Assembly: GCF_014653215.1 (NCBI RefSeq)
Contig: NZ_BNAI01000003.1
Coordinates: 248,001-312,000 of the forward strand
Source of the DNA: Pseudolysinimonas yzui
GTDB taxonomy: Bacteria; Actinomycetota; Actinomycetes; Actinomycetales; Microbacteriaceae
Direction of reading: 5' to 3'
DNA: 64,000 nt
Below, piece by piece: positions 53,760 to 62,556 of the stretch. The notes under the pieces are model-generated. The model searched no databases and had not been told where the DNA came from. It was given only the letters and a program-made list of their open reading frames with translations. The first letter of the stretch is position 1. The number at the start of each line of letters is the position of its first letter. The translations under genes were made by a program, and so were the position numbers.

Positions 53760-54736
53760 GCCAGCCCGTCACTTCGCGACGCACCCCCGTGGCCGAATGG
53801 GGCGAGCGCCTCGGCCTGCCGATTCTGCTCGCCGTCATCGTGCTGTTCTTCTCGGTGTTCCCCGCGAGCAGCCGCGCCTTCTTCTCGGTCGCCAACCTCA
53901 CGATCGTGCTCGCAAATCAGTCGATCATCATGCTCGTCGCGATCGCCCTGATGTTCCCGCTGATCGCCGGCCACTTCGACTTCTCGGTCGGCGCGATGAC
54001 GGTGCTGGCCGCCGTGGTCTGCGCCGGGACGAACGCGCAGATGGGCCTTCCCATCGCGGTCAGCATCCTGCTCGCGATCGGCGTGGGGCTCGCCGTGGGT
54101 CTGGCGAACGGAGTCCTGGTGGCTCGGCTCGGCTTGAACTCGTTCGTGTCGACGCTGGGCGCCGCGACCCTCATCGGCGGCCTCATCCAGTGGTACACCG
54201 CCGGGCAGGCGATCATCGGCATCGACCCCGCGCTGCTGCAGTTCGGGTCGCGTCAATGGCTCGGCGTGCCGCGAGTGCTGTTCATCGTCATCGTCGTCGG
54301 CTTCGCGGCCTGGTACATCCTCGGCCACACCCCCTTTGGGCGATCCCTGTATGCGATCGGGTCGAACCCCCGCTCCGCGGATCTGGTGGGCCTGCCGCGG
54401 ATGCGCTACACCCTGTTCGCCTTCGCGATGTCGGGCCTCATCGCGGGGATCGCCGGCGTCGCCCTGACGGCGCGGACCGGAGGGGCCAACCCCGATGGGG
54501 GCACCTTCCTGCTGTTCCCCGCACTCGCAGCCGTCTTCCTCGGGGCGACGGCGATCATCCCGGGCCGGTTCAACGTCGTCGGCACCGTGATCGGCGTGCT
54601 CTTCGTCGCGGTGAGTGTGAGCGGGCTGACGCTCGCGGGGGCGCAGAGCTGGGTCGACGCGGTGTTCAACGGCGCGGCGCTGATCATCGCCGTGTTCGTC
54701 TCGAGTGTCCTGCGAAAGCGGCGCGCCGGATCCTAG
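53756..54736 (+). CDS. ABC importer permease, RbsC/XylH-type
   Basis: A 326-residue membrane subunit with about eight to ten helices. The EAA-like region of the family is seen in GRSLYAIGSNPRSADLVGLP (about 199-218), and NSFVSTLGAATLIGG (about 127-141) and GATAIIPGRFNVVGTVIGVL (about 262-281) are typical of ribose-type permeases. Completes the importer. Its stop overlaps the stop of the convergent esterase gene by four bases, and no terminator is visible there. Confidence 0.93.
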   Translation: MSQPVTSRRTPVAEWGERLGLPILLAVIVLFFSVFPASSRAFFSVANLTIVLANQSIIMLVAIALMFPLIAGHFDFSVGAMTVLAAVVCAGTNAQMGLPIAVSILLAIGVGLAVGLANGVLVARLGLNSFVSTLGAATLIGGLIQWYTAGQAIIGIDPALLQFGSRQWLGVPRVLFIVIVVGFAAWYILGHTPFGRSLYAIGSNPRSADLVGLPRMRYTLFAFAMSGLIAGIAGVALTARTGGANPDGGTFLLFPALAAVFLGATAIIPGRFNVVGTVIGVLFVAVSVSGLTLAGAQSWVDAVFNGAALIIAVFVSSVLRKRRAGS

Positions 54737-55908
54737 GGTTTCGCGCCGACGACGGAGCGCAGTGCGTCGATGATGTGCGTCGCCCGCACGTCGTCGATCG
54801 CCTCCATCTGGGTGGTAAGGAACGCGAAGCCGACCTTCGCAGCCCGGTCGGCGAAGGCCACCTGACCGCCCGCGCCGTCGTGACCGAAGGATGCCTCGCC
54901 GAGGTACCGCCGCGCCTCGGCGTCGAGCTGGAACCCCATCGCCCACCGCGGCCAGGGCGGCGGTGACGGGAAGACCGGTTCCCCCTCGCTCTGCACGACG
55001 AGGGCTCGATCGAGCGTCGCGTCATCCAGCACGCGCACCCCGTCGGTGTCGGTCACCGTCGAGGACCAGATCGCGGCGAGCGCCCGGGCCGTGGCGATGC
55101 CGCCGGCCCCGGGGATCTCCGCGGCGCGCACCGCCGGGTCGTTGAAGCCCTCGGCTTCCCCGACGAGGGTGCGCGGCAACGCGCCTCCCAGCGTCAGCGC
55201 GCGGGCGTTCCAGTCGATACCGGGCATCGGGTCGGCGTTCTGCTGCCCGACGAGCCGGGCGAGGCTGGCGCCGACCCGGAGGTGAGCCACCCGATGCGCC
55301 TCGGCAGCCGGGAGCCCGATCCAGGCGTCGGCGTGCAGCGGCGCGGCGAGCGTGCGCGCCAGGTACTCGCCGACGTGCATCCCGGTGATCCGGCGGATCA
55401 CCTCGCCGATCAGCCAGCCGTGGGTGATCGCGTGATAGGCGTACCCCGTTCCCGGCTGCCACAGCGGCTCCTGCCGAGCGAGAGCATCCGTGATCCTGCC
55501 CCAGTCAGCGAGGTCGGCGGTGATGAAGTCCTCGCGAGGCGCGGAGAGACCCGACCGGTGGGAGAGGATGTGGCGCACGAGCACGCCGCCCTTCCCCGCC
55601 TGCGCGAACTCGGGCCAGTACCGGGCGACGGGCGCGTCGTAGTCGAGGCGGCCCTCCTGCACCAGCCGCGCGGCGAGCACCGACATGATCCCTTTGCTGC
55701 ACGAGAAGATCACCGTCGCGGTGTCGTCCCGCCAGGGCGAGCCGTCGCGGGCGTCGGCGATGCCGCCCCACAGGTCGACGACCGTCGCGCCGCGATGTCG
55801 CACGGCGAGCGCCGCTCCCATCTGCGGAAGCCCCGCGAAGGCCGCCACGAAGGCGTCGCGCACTCCCTCGAAGCCCGGGGCGATCTCGCCGTGGATCGCC
55901 ACCGTCAT
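54733..55908 (-). CDS. Serine esterase, beta-lactamase-fold (EstB-like)
   Basis: A 391-residue cytoplasmic hydrolase of the class C beta-lactamase/esterase family (no signal peptide). The nucleophile motif SxxK is SCSKG (about 69-73), and the second motif is YAYHAITHG (about 158-166) with Tyr in place. Such enzymes remove acyl groups from sugars or other substrates. The ATG overlaps the stop of the glycosidase gene by four bases, so de-esterification of the imported saccharide is a reasonable guess (inference). Last gene of the carbohydrate operon. Confidence 0.85.
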   Translation of the reverse strand: MTVAIHGEIAPGFEGVRDAFVAAFAGLPQMGAALAVRHRGATVVDLWGGIADARDGSPWRDDTATVIFSCSKGIMSVLAARLVQEGRLDYDAPVARYWPEFAQAGKGGVLVRHILSHRSGLSAPREDFITADLADWGRITDALARQEPLWQPGTGYAYHAITHGWLIGEVIRRITGMHVGEYLARTLAAPLHADAWIGLPAAEAHRVAHLRVGASLARLVGQQNADPMPGIDWNARALTLGGALPRTLVGEAEGFNDPAVRAAEIPGAGGIATARALAAIWSSTVTDTDGVRVLDDATLDRALVVQSEGEPVFPSPPPWPRWAMGFQLDAEARRYLGEASFGHDGAGGQVAFADRAAKVGFAFLTTQMEAIDDVRATHIIDALRSVVGAKP

Positions 55909-56870
55909 CGAGCAACCTCGCGTTCCGCGTCGACCACCAGCGTCTCCCCCGCCCAGCTCAGGGGCAGCGGGTCGGACAACCTGCCGACGAACTCGCCGTC
56001 GCTGCCGATGTTCTCGAAGGCCAGCAGCATCCACTGCCCCGCCCGATCGCGGATCGCCCGGCCGCTGTAGTGCCGCTCGTCGAGCAGTCGGGTCGCCTCC
56101 CCGACCGGATAGCCGGCCGGGCCGGGCGCATCCGCGACCCAGATGCCCCCGCGTTCCCCTCTCGCGGCGCGCTCCCCCGCGAGGTGCGGGGTGTCACACG
56201 AGAACAGCAGCAGGGCGCGGCCGTCGATCTCGAGGTGCTGTGGAACCTCGAGGTGCATGAAACCCGCCCCCGGCGCGCTCGCCGGCGCGCGCACCGTCCA
56301 GGTCATCAGGTCGGCGGAGGTCGCGAGGCCGATGACGCCGCGGTCGACGAGATCGCCGTCGGCGCTGCGCGCGGTGACGAGCATCCGCCACTCGTCGCCC
56401 ACCCGGAACACCCACGGATCACGCCACGCCTCCTCGCGCCAGGTGCCCGCGTCGAGGGTCTCGTACCACCGGGGGTCGGCGACGACGATCGGCCCGGGCG
56501 CCTTGACCCAGGTGTGCAGGTCGCGCGAGGTCGCGACGCCGATCGTCTCGATGTTGGCGACGGAGTCGGCGGCGAGGAATCGCGAGCCGGTGTAGAACAT
56601 CCGCCACACCCCGTCGTCGCCGCGCACCACCGAGCCCGTCCAGGTCGCCGAGCCGTCGAACCCGTAGGCGTCGCCGGGTCCGAGCACGGGGCCGTGGTCC
56701 TGCCAGGTGCACAGGTCGTCCGAGCTCGCGTGCCCGATGCGGGCGTGCCGGTGCCGCAGGTCGGGGTCGCCGAGTGACCGTGAGGCGTAGAGGTAGTAGA
56801 GGTGGAACCGCTCGCCGTCGTCGGCCAGCCAGAAGTCCCAGACCCAGTGGTCGGCGTGGACGAAGCTCAT
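55905..56870 (-). CDS. Glycoside hydrolase, five-bladed beta-propeller (GH43/GH32/GH68-like)
   Basis: A 321-residue cytoplasmic protein with the repeats of a five-bladed propeller. It opens HADHWVWDFWLADDGERFHLYY, with Asp in the nucleophile-like position of clan GH-J/F; later blades have GSVVRGDDGVWRMFYTGS, REEAWRDPWVFRVGDEW (Arg-Asp-Pro, the transition-state stabiliser region) and MHLEVPQHLEIDGRALLLFS (candidate acid Glu). Substrate is likely an imported oligosaccharide such as a fructoside or arabinoside. The stop overlaps the esterase start by four bases. Confidence 0.83.
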   Translation of the reverse strand: MSFVHADHWVWDFWLADDGERFHLYYLYASRSLGDPDLRHRHARIGHASSDDLCTWQDHGPVLGPGDAYGFDGSATWTGSVVRGDDGVWRMFYTGSRFLAADSVANIETIGVATSRDLHTWVKAPGPIVVADPRWYETLDAGTWREEAWRDPWVFRVGDEWRMLVTARSADGDLVDRGVIGLATSADLMTWTVRAPASAPGAGFMHLEVPQHLEIDGRALLLFSCDTPHLAGERAARGERGGIWVADAPGPAGYPVGEATRLLDERHYSGRAIRDRAGQWMLLAFENIGSDGEFVGRLSDPLPLSWAGETLVVDAEREVAR

Positions 56871-56920
56871 GGTCGGTGTCTCGTTTCGTGGTTCGTTCGG
56901 CGCGAGCGCCGGCGTCGGCG

Positions 56921-57745
56921 TCAGCCCTTGACGGCGCCCTGCAAGAGGGCCTTGATGAACTGGCGCTGGAAGATCAGGAACACCACGATCGCCGGGGTGA
57001 TGATGATGAGCGCGCCGGCGTTGAGGAGCGGGATGCTCGCGTAGTACTGCCCCTGGAAGAAGGTCAGCGCGCCGGCGACCGTGCGGTCGAGCGGATCCTG
57101 GATGAGGGCGACCGGCAGGATGAACTGGTTCCAGGTCCACAGGAACAGCAGGATCGCGAGCGCCGCGAGGGCGGGGCCGGCGAGCGGGATCTGGATGCGA
57201 CGGAACTCCTGCCACACCGTCGCGCCATCCACCCGCGCCGCCTCGGAGAGTTCGGTCGGCACCCCGACGAAGTGCGCCCGCATCCAGGCGACGCTGAACG
57301 GCATGAACAGGCCGATGAGGGTGAGCCCGACGGCCCACGGGGTGTTCAGAAGGCCGAGCGACTTCATGTGGTAGTAGATCGGGATGATGAGCGACTCGAA
57401 CGGGATCGTGAGGCCCGCGACGAACAACAGCAGCAGGAAGCGGCTGCCGCGGATGCGCAGGTTGCCGAGCGCGTAGCCCGCCATGGTCGCGATGAGCAGG
57501 CTCGCCGGTACGACGATGAGTACGATCACGAGGCTCGAGCGCATGAGCTGCCAGACGTGCCCCGCCTCGAACGCCGTCACGAAGTTCTGCCACTGCGGGT
57601 CGCTCGGCCAGACCAGGCCGGTGGGGTTGCGGTCGGCCGGCTGGAGGGCGGCCGAGAGCATGCTGACCAGCGGCAGCACGGTCACGAGGAGCACGACGAT
57701 GAGCACGATCCGGCCGACGACCGCCTCGGTGCGATTGCCGATCAC
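56921..57745 (-). CDS. Carbohydrate ABC importer permease, MalG-type
   Basis: A 274-residue membrane subunit with six helices. The EAA loop is ELSEAARVDGATVWQEFRRIQIPLAGPAL (about 180-208). GTG start at 57745, overlapping the stop of the MalF-type gene by four bases; GGAG precedes it. A 50-base gap separates it from the glycosidase gene downstream. Confidence 0.93.
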   Translation of the reverse strand: MIGNRTEAVVGRIVLIVVLLVTVLPLVSMLSAALQPADRNPTGLVWPSDPQWQNFVTAFEAGHVWQLMRSSLVIVLIVVPASLLIATMAGYALGNLRIRGSRFLLLLFVAGLTIPFESLIIPIYYHMKSLGLLNTPWAVGLTLIGLFMPFSVAWMRAHFVGVPTELSEAARVDGATVWQEFRRIQIPLAGPALAALAILLFLWTWNQFILPVALIQDPLDRTVAGALTFFQGQYYASIPLLNAGALIIITPAIVVFLIFQRQFIKALLQGAVKG

Positions 57746-58722
57746 GAGCTCTCCTTCGACAGGCGCTGGATCGGGATGACGACGATCAGCACGAGTGCCA
57801 TGAGCACGATGCCGAACGCCGAGGCGAGCCCGACGTCGCTCTGGGTGAATCCGATGCGGAAGATCGACAGCCCGGGAACCAGGGTCGCCCGACCCGGTCC
57901 GCCCTGGGTCGAGGTGTAGATGATGTCGAAGCTGCTGAGCGCGGCGATCACGGTGATGGTGATGAGCACCGCGATCTGCTGACGCAGCCCCGGGATCGTG
58001 ATGGTGATGAACTCCCGGAACCAGCCGGCCCCGTCGAGTCGCACCGCCTCGTAGAGCGAGGCGTCGATCTTGCTGATGCCGGTGAGCAGCAGCACGGTGC
58101 ACAGGCCGGTCAGCACCCACGATCCGATGAGCCCCACCGCGGGGAGGGCGGTGCCGTAGTCGGCGAGCCACGGCCGGGTGATGCCGCCGAGACCGACGGC
58201 GGAGAGGATCTGATTGACCGTTCCGGTCTGCGCGTACATCCACGACCAGGCGATGCCGGCGGCAGCGAGCGGGATGATCTGCGGCAGGAAGAGGATCGTC
58301 TGCGAGACCGTCGAGAAGACGCCCGCCCGGATGTTGCGGATGAGCGTCGCGAGCACCAGGCCGGTGCCGACCGGGATGACCGTGAAGAAGATCACCAGCA
58401 CGAAGGCGTTGCGGATGGCGGACAGCATCTCGCGGTCGGTGAACACCCGCAGGTAGTTGTCGACGCCGACCCAGGTCGAGGCGCCGACCCCGTTCCAGTC
58501 GTAGAACGAGTACTGCACGCCCTGGATGAACGGGACGAGCACGAAGAAGCCGTAGGCGGCGAGGGCCGGTGCGATCATCAGCACGCCGGCGAGGGGTCCC
58601 CGCCGGGTCGCCTTGCGAGCGACCCGGCGAGGGGCAACCGCGGACGTCGCCGGAGGTGAGTCCGCATCGCCGCCCGAGTGGGACACCGCCCCGATGGCGC
58701 CGCCGCGGTTGCCGGCAGACAT
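57742..58722 (-). CDS. Carbohydrate ABC importer permease, MalF-type
   Basis: A 326-residue membrane subunit with a Ser/Gly-rich and basic N-terminal tail (about 1-42) before six helices. The EAA loop is DASLYEAVRLDGAGWFREFITITIPGLRQQI (about 222-252). Its start shares one base with the stop of the substrate-binding-protein gene (TGATG), so expression is coupled. Confidence 0.93.
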   Translation of the reverse strand: MSAGNRGGAIGAVSHSGGDADSPPATSAVAPRRVARKATRRGPLAGVLMIAPALAAYGFFVLVPFIQGVQYSFYDWNGVGASTWVGVDNYLRVFTDREMLSAIRNAFVLVIFFTVIPVGTGLVLATLIRNIRAGVFSTVSQTILFLPQIIPLAAAGIAWSWMYAQTGTVNQILSAVGLGGITRPWLADYGTALPAVGLIGSWVLTGLCTVLLLTGISKIDASLYEAVRLDGAGWFREFITITIPGLRQQIAVLITITVIAALSSFDIIYTSTQGGPGRATLVPGLSIFRIGFTQSDVGLASAFGIVLMALVLIVVIPIQRLSKESS

Positions 58723-60071
58723 CAGCCGCCGATCTCTTGCTCGTAGAACGCCTGGACGCGCTCGACGAACTCCTGTCCGGTGATCTGACCGGTCACGAGC
58801 AACTGGGATTCGGGGATGATCGAGCCGGCGTAGATGCCGGCCGTGGTGTTGGCCATGAAGTCGACCTGACCGTTCTCGGCACCGATCGTGGCGCTCATCT
58901 CCAGCGCCTTCTCGATGAGCGAACCGGGCTCGACGTCGGGCAGCGGCAGCGACGGGTCGCCACCGGGCGAAGCGCCGGTCACGTCGACGATGATCTGCCG
59001 GGCGACCGGATCGGTGTGGATCCAGTTGAGGAAGTACACGATCTCGTTGAGGTTGTCCGAGCCCGCGGCGACGGAGAACGAGTTCGCGGCCCCCATCGCG
59101 ACGTGATCGCCGCCTTCCTCGACCGGCGGCACGAGGAAGAAGGTCACGTCGTCACCGAGCGCCTCCTGGTACCCGGCTGCCGCCCAGTTGCCGTTGAAGG
59201 TGAACAGGCCTTCGCCCTCCGAGAAGCGGGTCACAAAGGTGAAGTAGTCGATCGCGTTGATGTCCGACGGGAAGTAGCCGGCATCCGCCCACTCCCGCAC
59301 CAGCTCCGCGCCTTCGACGGTGCCGGGCTGGTCGTAGCTGGCGCCCGGCTCGTTGAACATCCACGACATGAACTCGTCCTTGTCGACGAACTGGTTCATC
59401 GCGGCCTGCACCACGAAGTTCACGACGCCGTCGGAGTCACCCGCCATGATCGGCAGCACCCCGGCATCCTTCGCGATCTGCATCTGCTCTTCGAACTCCG
59501 CCATGGTCTCCGGCGGGGCGTCGATTCCCAGCTCGTCGGCGAGGGCCAGGTTCATGAAGATGCCGGTCACCGAGTAGCCCAGACCGAGCTGGTAGAGCGA
59601 TCCGGAACCGCGCACGCCGTCATCCGTCATGCGCAACGGTGCGAGCTGCGACGCCGGCCAGGCGTCCCAGCCGTAGGCGTCGAAGTACGGGTCGAGGTTG
59701 GCGAGCAGGCCGTCCTTGACCGTGTCGCCGATGGTGGGGAGACGGATGAGGTCGGGCGGGTTGTCACTGGCCAGCAGGCGCGGCGCGTTCGCGGTGAGGT
59801 TCTGGAACGTGTCGCGGGTGATCTCGAAGGTGACGTTCGGGTGCTGCTCGGTGAACGCCGCCGCGAGCTCGTCGGTGACCGGGAAGCCGGTCTCGTCGGC
59901 GATGGTCAGGACGACCTCTTCGTCGGTGAGCTCGGTGCTCACGTCGACGCTTTCGGTCGGTCCCGCGGTGCCGCCGGGGGCGCAGCCCGCGAGGGTGAGG
60001 CCGGCGACCGCGATGAGTGCTGCGGCGGCGACCGGCGAGCGCCCGAAGCGGGCACGTCGGAGTGTTGCCAT
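58722..60071 (-). CDS. Carbohydrate ABC importer substrate-binding lipoprotein, MalE-type
   Basis: A 449-residue lipoprotein with lipobox LAGC (Cys30), of the extracellular solute-binding family 1. Two-lobed features include FTEQHPNVTFEITRDTFQNL (about 70-90), LANLDPYFDAYGWDAWPAS and FTFNGNWAAAGYQEAL (about 285-300). AAAGGAG precedes the ATG at 60071. First gene of the operon with permeases, glycosidase and esterase. No ATPase is encoded here, so a shared MsiK-type ATPase is probably used, as usual in Actinobacteria. Confidence 0.92.
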   Translation of the reverse strand: MATLRRARFGRSPVAAAALIAVAGLTLAGCAPGGTAGPTESVDVSTELTDEEVVLTIADETGFPVTDELAAAFTEQHPNVTFEITRDTFQNLTANAPRLLASDNPPDLIRLPTIGDTVKDGLLANLDPYFDAYGWDAWPASQLAPLRMTDDGVRGSGSLYQLGLGYSVTGIFMNLALADELGIDAPPETMAEFEEQMQIAKDAGVLPIMAGDSDGVVNFVVQAAMNQFVDKDEFMSWMFNEPGASYDQPGTVEGAELVREWADAGYFPSDINAIDYFTFVTRFSEGEGLFTFNGNWAAAGYQEALGDDVTFFLVPPVEEGGDHVAMGAANSFSVAAGSDNLNEIVYFLNWIHTDPVARQIIVDVTGASPGGDPSLPLPDVEPGSLIEKALEMSATIGAENGQVDFMANTTAGIYAGSIIPESQLLVTGQITGQEFVERVQAFYEQEIGG

Positions 60072-60106
60072 GTCTGACTCCTTTGTCGTTCGTGTCGGTA
60101 CAGGGG

Positions 60107-60124
60107 TGCTAAATGGTTTCAGCA
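60107..60124. promoter_or_regulatory. Candidate LacI operator 1
   Basis: TGCTAAATGGTTTCAGCA has matching ends (GCT...AGC) and a partly symmetric centre. It is 36 bases upstream of the binding-protein start, where repressor binding would block the operon. Confidence 0.5.
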
Positions 60125-60158
60125 CCCTCATCATTCGCCGTCGCGGTCGATTCTGTCA

Positions 60159-60176
60159 AGCTGAATCGAATTAGCT
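60159..60176. promoter_or_regulatory. Candidate LacI operator 2
   Basis: AGCTGAATCGAATTAGCT is symmetric at 14 of 18 positions around a central CG, the pattern of LacI sites. It shares GCT-N10-AGC with the site at 60107 and lies 56 bases before the LacI start; the spacing between the two centres is 52 bases. Confidence 0.55.
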
Positions 60177-60231
60177 GCCAAGCTCTCACTGGTTCAATGA
60201 TCCGTGACGACGGAGCTGGCGGGAGGGTGAG

Positions 60232-61257
60232 ATGGCACAGAAGCGGGTGACGCTGGCGGATGTCGCGCGCCGAGCCGGCCTGTCGACGTCTGCCGCCTCG
60301 ATGATCCTCAACGGCCGGCCCGACACCCGCCTCTCCCAGGACGCCCACGACCGGGTCAACGCGGCGGCCGCCGAACTCGGCTACCGGCCCAACATCGCCG
60401 CGCGCGGGCTGCGCACCGACAAGACGCACACCATCGGCTTCGTCTCCGACCTCGTCGCGAGCACCCGATTCGCGAGCGGGCTGATCAAGGGCGCCCTCGA
60501 GGCGGCCGAGAAGGCCGAGCACGTGGTGCTCGTCGCCGAGACCGGCGGCGAGCCCCGGCGTGAAGAGGAGGCGATCGCCGCGCTGCTGGACCGCCAGGTC
60601 GACGGGATCATCTTCGCGACGATGCGGGCGAGGGAGCTCTTCGTGCCGGAGCTTCCGAGCGCGACGACGGCCGTCATGCTCAACGCGACGAACCCCCGGT
60701 ACACCGACTCGGTGCTCCCCGACGAGCTGGTCGGCGGCCGGGCCGCCGTCGAACTGCTGCTCGCGGCCGGCCATCGTGACGGCATCGCCCTGATCGGCCA
60801 GAGCGATGCCGCCGAACGCGACGTCTTCCGGTCGGAGACCGTGTCGCGACGGGTCGCCGGCATCCGCGAGACCCTGCGCGAGAACGACCTGCGGTTCGTC
60901 GCCGAAGAGTCGATCTGGCTCTGGGAGCCCGAGAACGGCTACGAGGCCACCCTGCGGCTCCTGACCGCGGACCCCGGCATCCGGGCACTCATCTGCATGA
61001 ACGACCGCCTGGCCTTCGGCGCCTACCAGGCGGCCGCCGAACTCGGTCGCCGCATTCCGGCCGACCTCTCGATCGTGTCGTTCGACAACGACGAGATCGC
61101 CGCCTACCTGCGCCCCGGGCTCACCACCGTCGCACTCCCCCATGAGGAGATGGGGCGCCGGGCCGTCGAGATCCTGCTCACCGGCGAGCCCTCCGGTCAG
61201 ACGCTGGTGCCGATGCCGGTCATCGTGCGGGACTCGATCGCTCCGCCCGGGGAGTAG
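60232..61257 (+). CDS. LacI-family repressor
   Basis: A 341-residue regulator with N-terminal HTH (about 4-25, VTLADVARRAGLSTSAASMIL), hinge GYRPNIAARGLRT, and a sugar-binding domain (about 62-335) with typical SFDNDEIAAYLRPGLTTV near the C-terminus. GGGAGGG precedes the ATG. Divergent from the importer operon with two LacI-like dyads in the 160-base gap, so it likely represses the operon and itself until a sugar arrives. Confidence 0.92.
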   Translation: MAQKRVTLADVARRAGLSTSAASMILNGRPDTRLSQDAHDRVNAAAAELGYRPNIAARGLRTDKTHTIGFVSDLVASTRFASGLIKGALEAAEKAEHVVLVAETGGEPRREEEAIAALLDRQVDGIIFATMRARELFVPELPSATTAVMLNATNPRYTDSVLPDELVGGRAAVELLLAAGHRDGIALIGQSDAAERDVFRSETVSRRVAGIRETLRENDLRFVAEESIWLWEPENGYEATLRLLTADPGIRALICMNDRLAFGAYQAAAELGRRIPADLSIVSFDNDEIAAYLRPGLTTVALPHEEMGRRAVEILLTGEPSGQTLVPMPVIVRDSIAPPGE

Positions 61258-61309
61258 CCCGCCGGAACGGTGATCGGAATCGCTTCGACGCCCCCCGCCG
61301 TGAGGTGGG

Positions 61310-61325
61310 ACATGTGATGTATGCT
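61310..61325 (+). promoter_or_regulatory. Promoter and overlapping dyad upstream of the enolase-superfamily gene
   Basis: ACAT-GTG-ATGT (61310-61320) is a short dyad that runs into a -10 candidate TATGCT (61320-61325). Its size fits sites of FCD-type GntR regulators, and such a regulator is encoded downstream at 62557. Start codon follows about 44 bases later. Confidence 0.4.
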
Positions 61326-61368
61326 GTTTGCGGCTGCGATCGGCGCGCCGAGGACCGTCGAAGGTGAC

Positions 61369-62529
61369 ATGAAGATCACGGGGTACCGCATCCTGCGTTC
61401 CTTCCACGACTGGGGGCGCCCGGTCGGCGACGTCAACGGCTACATCGAGTCGGGCCTCACCCCGGTGCCGGTCGTCCTGGTCGACACCGACGACGGCCTC
61501 ACCGGGGTCGGCATGGGTTCCGATCACGACATCGACCGCATCTTCCCCGCGATCGAAGGCGAAGACCCGCGATCGGTCAGCGCGCTCTACGACCGGATGC
61601 TCGCGCAGGTCTTCAAGGCTGGTCACTCGGGTGCGACCTTCGGAGGCATCGGCACGCTCGACATGGCTCTGTGGGATCTCAAGGCCAAGGCGGCGGGCGA
61701 ACCCCTGTGGCGGCTGCTGGGCGGGCGCGACCGGTTCGTCGCCGGCTACGCCTCGGGTCTCGACATCGCCCTCGACGACGACCGGCTCGCGGCCTGGTAC
61801 GCCACGATGGCCGCACGCGGCTTCACGAGCGGCAAGCTCAAGGGCGGCCGCGACATCCCCGCCGACATCCGCCGGCTCGGCATCATCGCCGACGCCCTCC
61901 GCGTCAACACCCCGAACCCGGCGCTCATGCTCGACGCCAACGAGTCGTGGAACCTCAAGCAGGCGGTTCGGCACGTGAGCGCGGTCGAGGCGGTGCACGA
62001 CCTCACCTGGATCGAGGAGCCGCTGCGCCGCTGGGACGCCGGCGGCCATGCCCGGCTCACACGATCGATCCGGGCGGCCGTGGCCACCGGCGAGAACCTG
62101 ACCGGGCTCGAGCAGTACGGTCCCCTCTTCGACGCCGGTGCCGTCGACGTGGTACAGGCCGGCAGCGTCTGGGGGATCACGCACTTCCTGCGCGTCGCCT
62201 ACGCCGCGCACAGTCGCGACCTGCCGATGAGCCCCGTCGGACTCACCGGCAACAACGCGGTGGCGCACGCGGCCGCCGCCATCCCCAACCACCTCTCGGC
62301 CGAGGTGCAAGACCTCGGCGCACCGTTCGGCATCACGGTCGATCAGGAGTTCGCCGACGGCGGCATCGTGCTCGGCGACACCCCGGGGGCGGGGGTGTCG
62401 ATCGACGAGGCGGCGATCCAGAAGCGCACCGCCGCCGCCGACTGGCTCGTCACCGAAGGTCCGCACGTACGGCCGAAACGGGCGGGGCTGCAACTGGTGG
62501 CCGACCCTCCGCCCGCCCTTCTGGGCTGA
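61369..62529 (+). CDS. Enolase-superfamily (MR/MLE) sugar-acid dehydratase-like enzyme
   Basis: A 386-residue enzyme of the mandelate racemase/muconate cycloisomerase group. Lys156-x-Lys158 (GKLKGG) is the base pair on strand 2, and the metal ligands are Asp189 (LMLDANESW), Glu216 (WIEEPL) and Glu242 (ATGENL). The His of the usual His/Asp dyad is not evident (MSPVGLTGN region). Related enzymes dehydrate sugar acids. ATG at 61369 chosen for its AAGGTG site; an upstream ATG at 61321 has none. Followed by its likely GntR regulator after 27 bases. Confidence 0.87.
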   Translation: MKITGYRILRSFHDWGRPVGDVNGYIESGLTPVPVVLVDTDDGLTGVGMGSDHDIDRIFPAIEGEDPRSVSALYDRMLAQVFKAGHSGATFGGIGTLDMALWDLKAKAAGEPLWRLLGGRDRFVAGYASGLDIALDDDRLAAWYATMAARGFTSGKLKGGRDIPADIRRLGIIADALRVNTPNPALMLDANESWNLKQAVRHVSAVEAVHDLTWIEEPLRRWDAGGHARLTRSIRAAVATGENLTGLEQYGPLFDAGAVDVVQAGSVWGITHFLRVAYAAHSRDLPMSPVGLTGNNAVAHAAAAIPNHLSAEVQDLGAPFGITVDQEFADGGIVLGDTPGAGVSIDEAAIQKRTAAADWLVTEGPHVRPKRAGLQLVADPPPALLG

Positions 62530-62543
62530 CCGATCGCGCGCCC

Positions 62544-62549
62544 TACACT
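62544..62549 (+). promoter_or_regulatory. Predicted -10 box of a leaderless transcript (GntR gene)
   Basis: TACACT ends seven bases before the ATG at 62557, with no Shine-Dalgarno in the gap. Confidence 0.45.
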
Positions 62550-62556
62550 GAATCGC

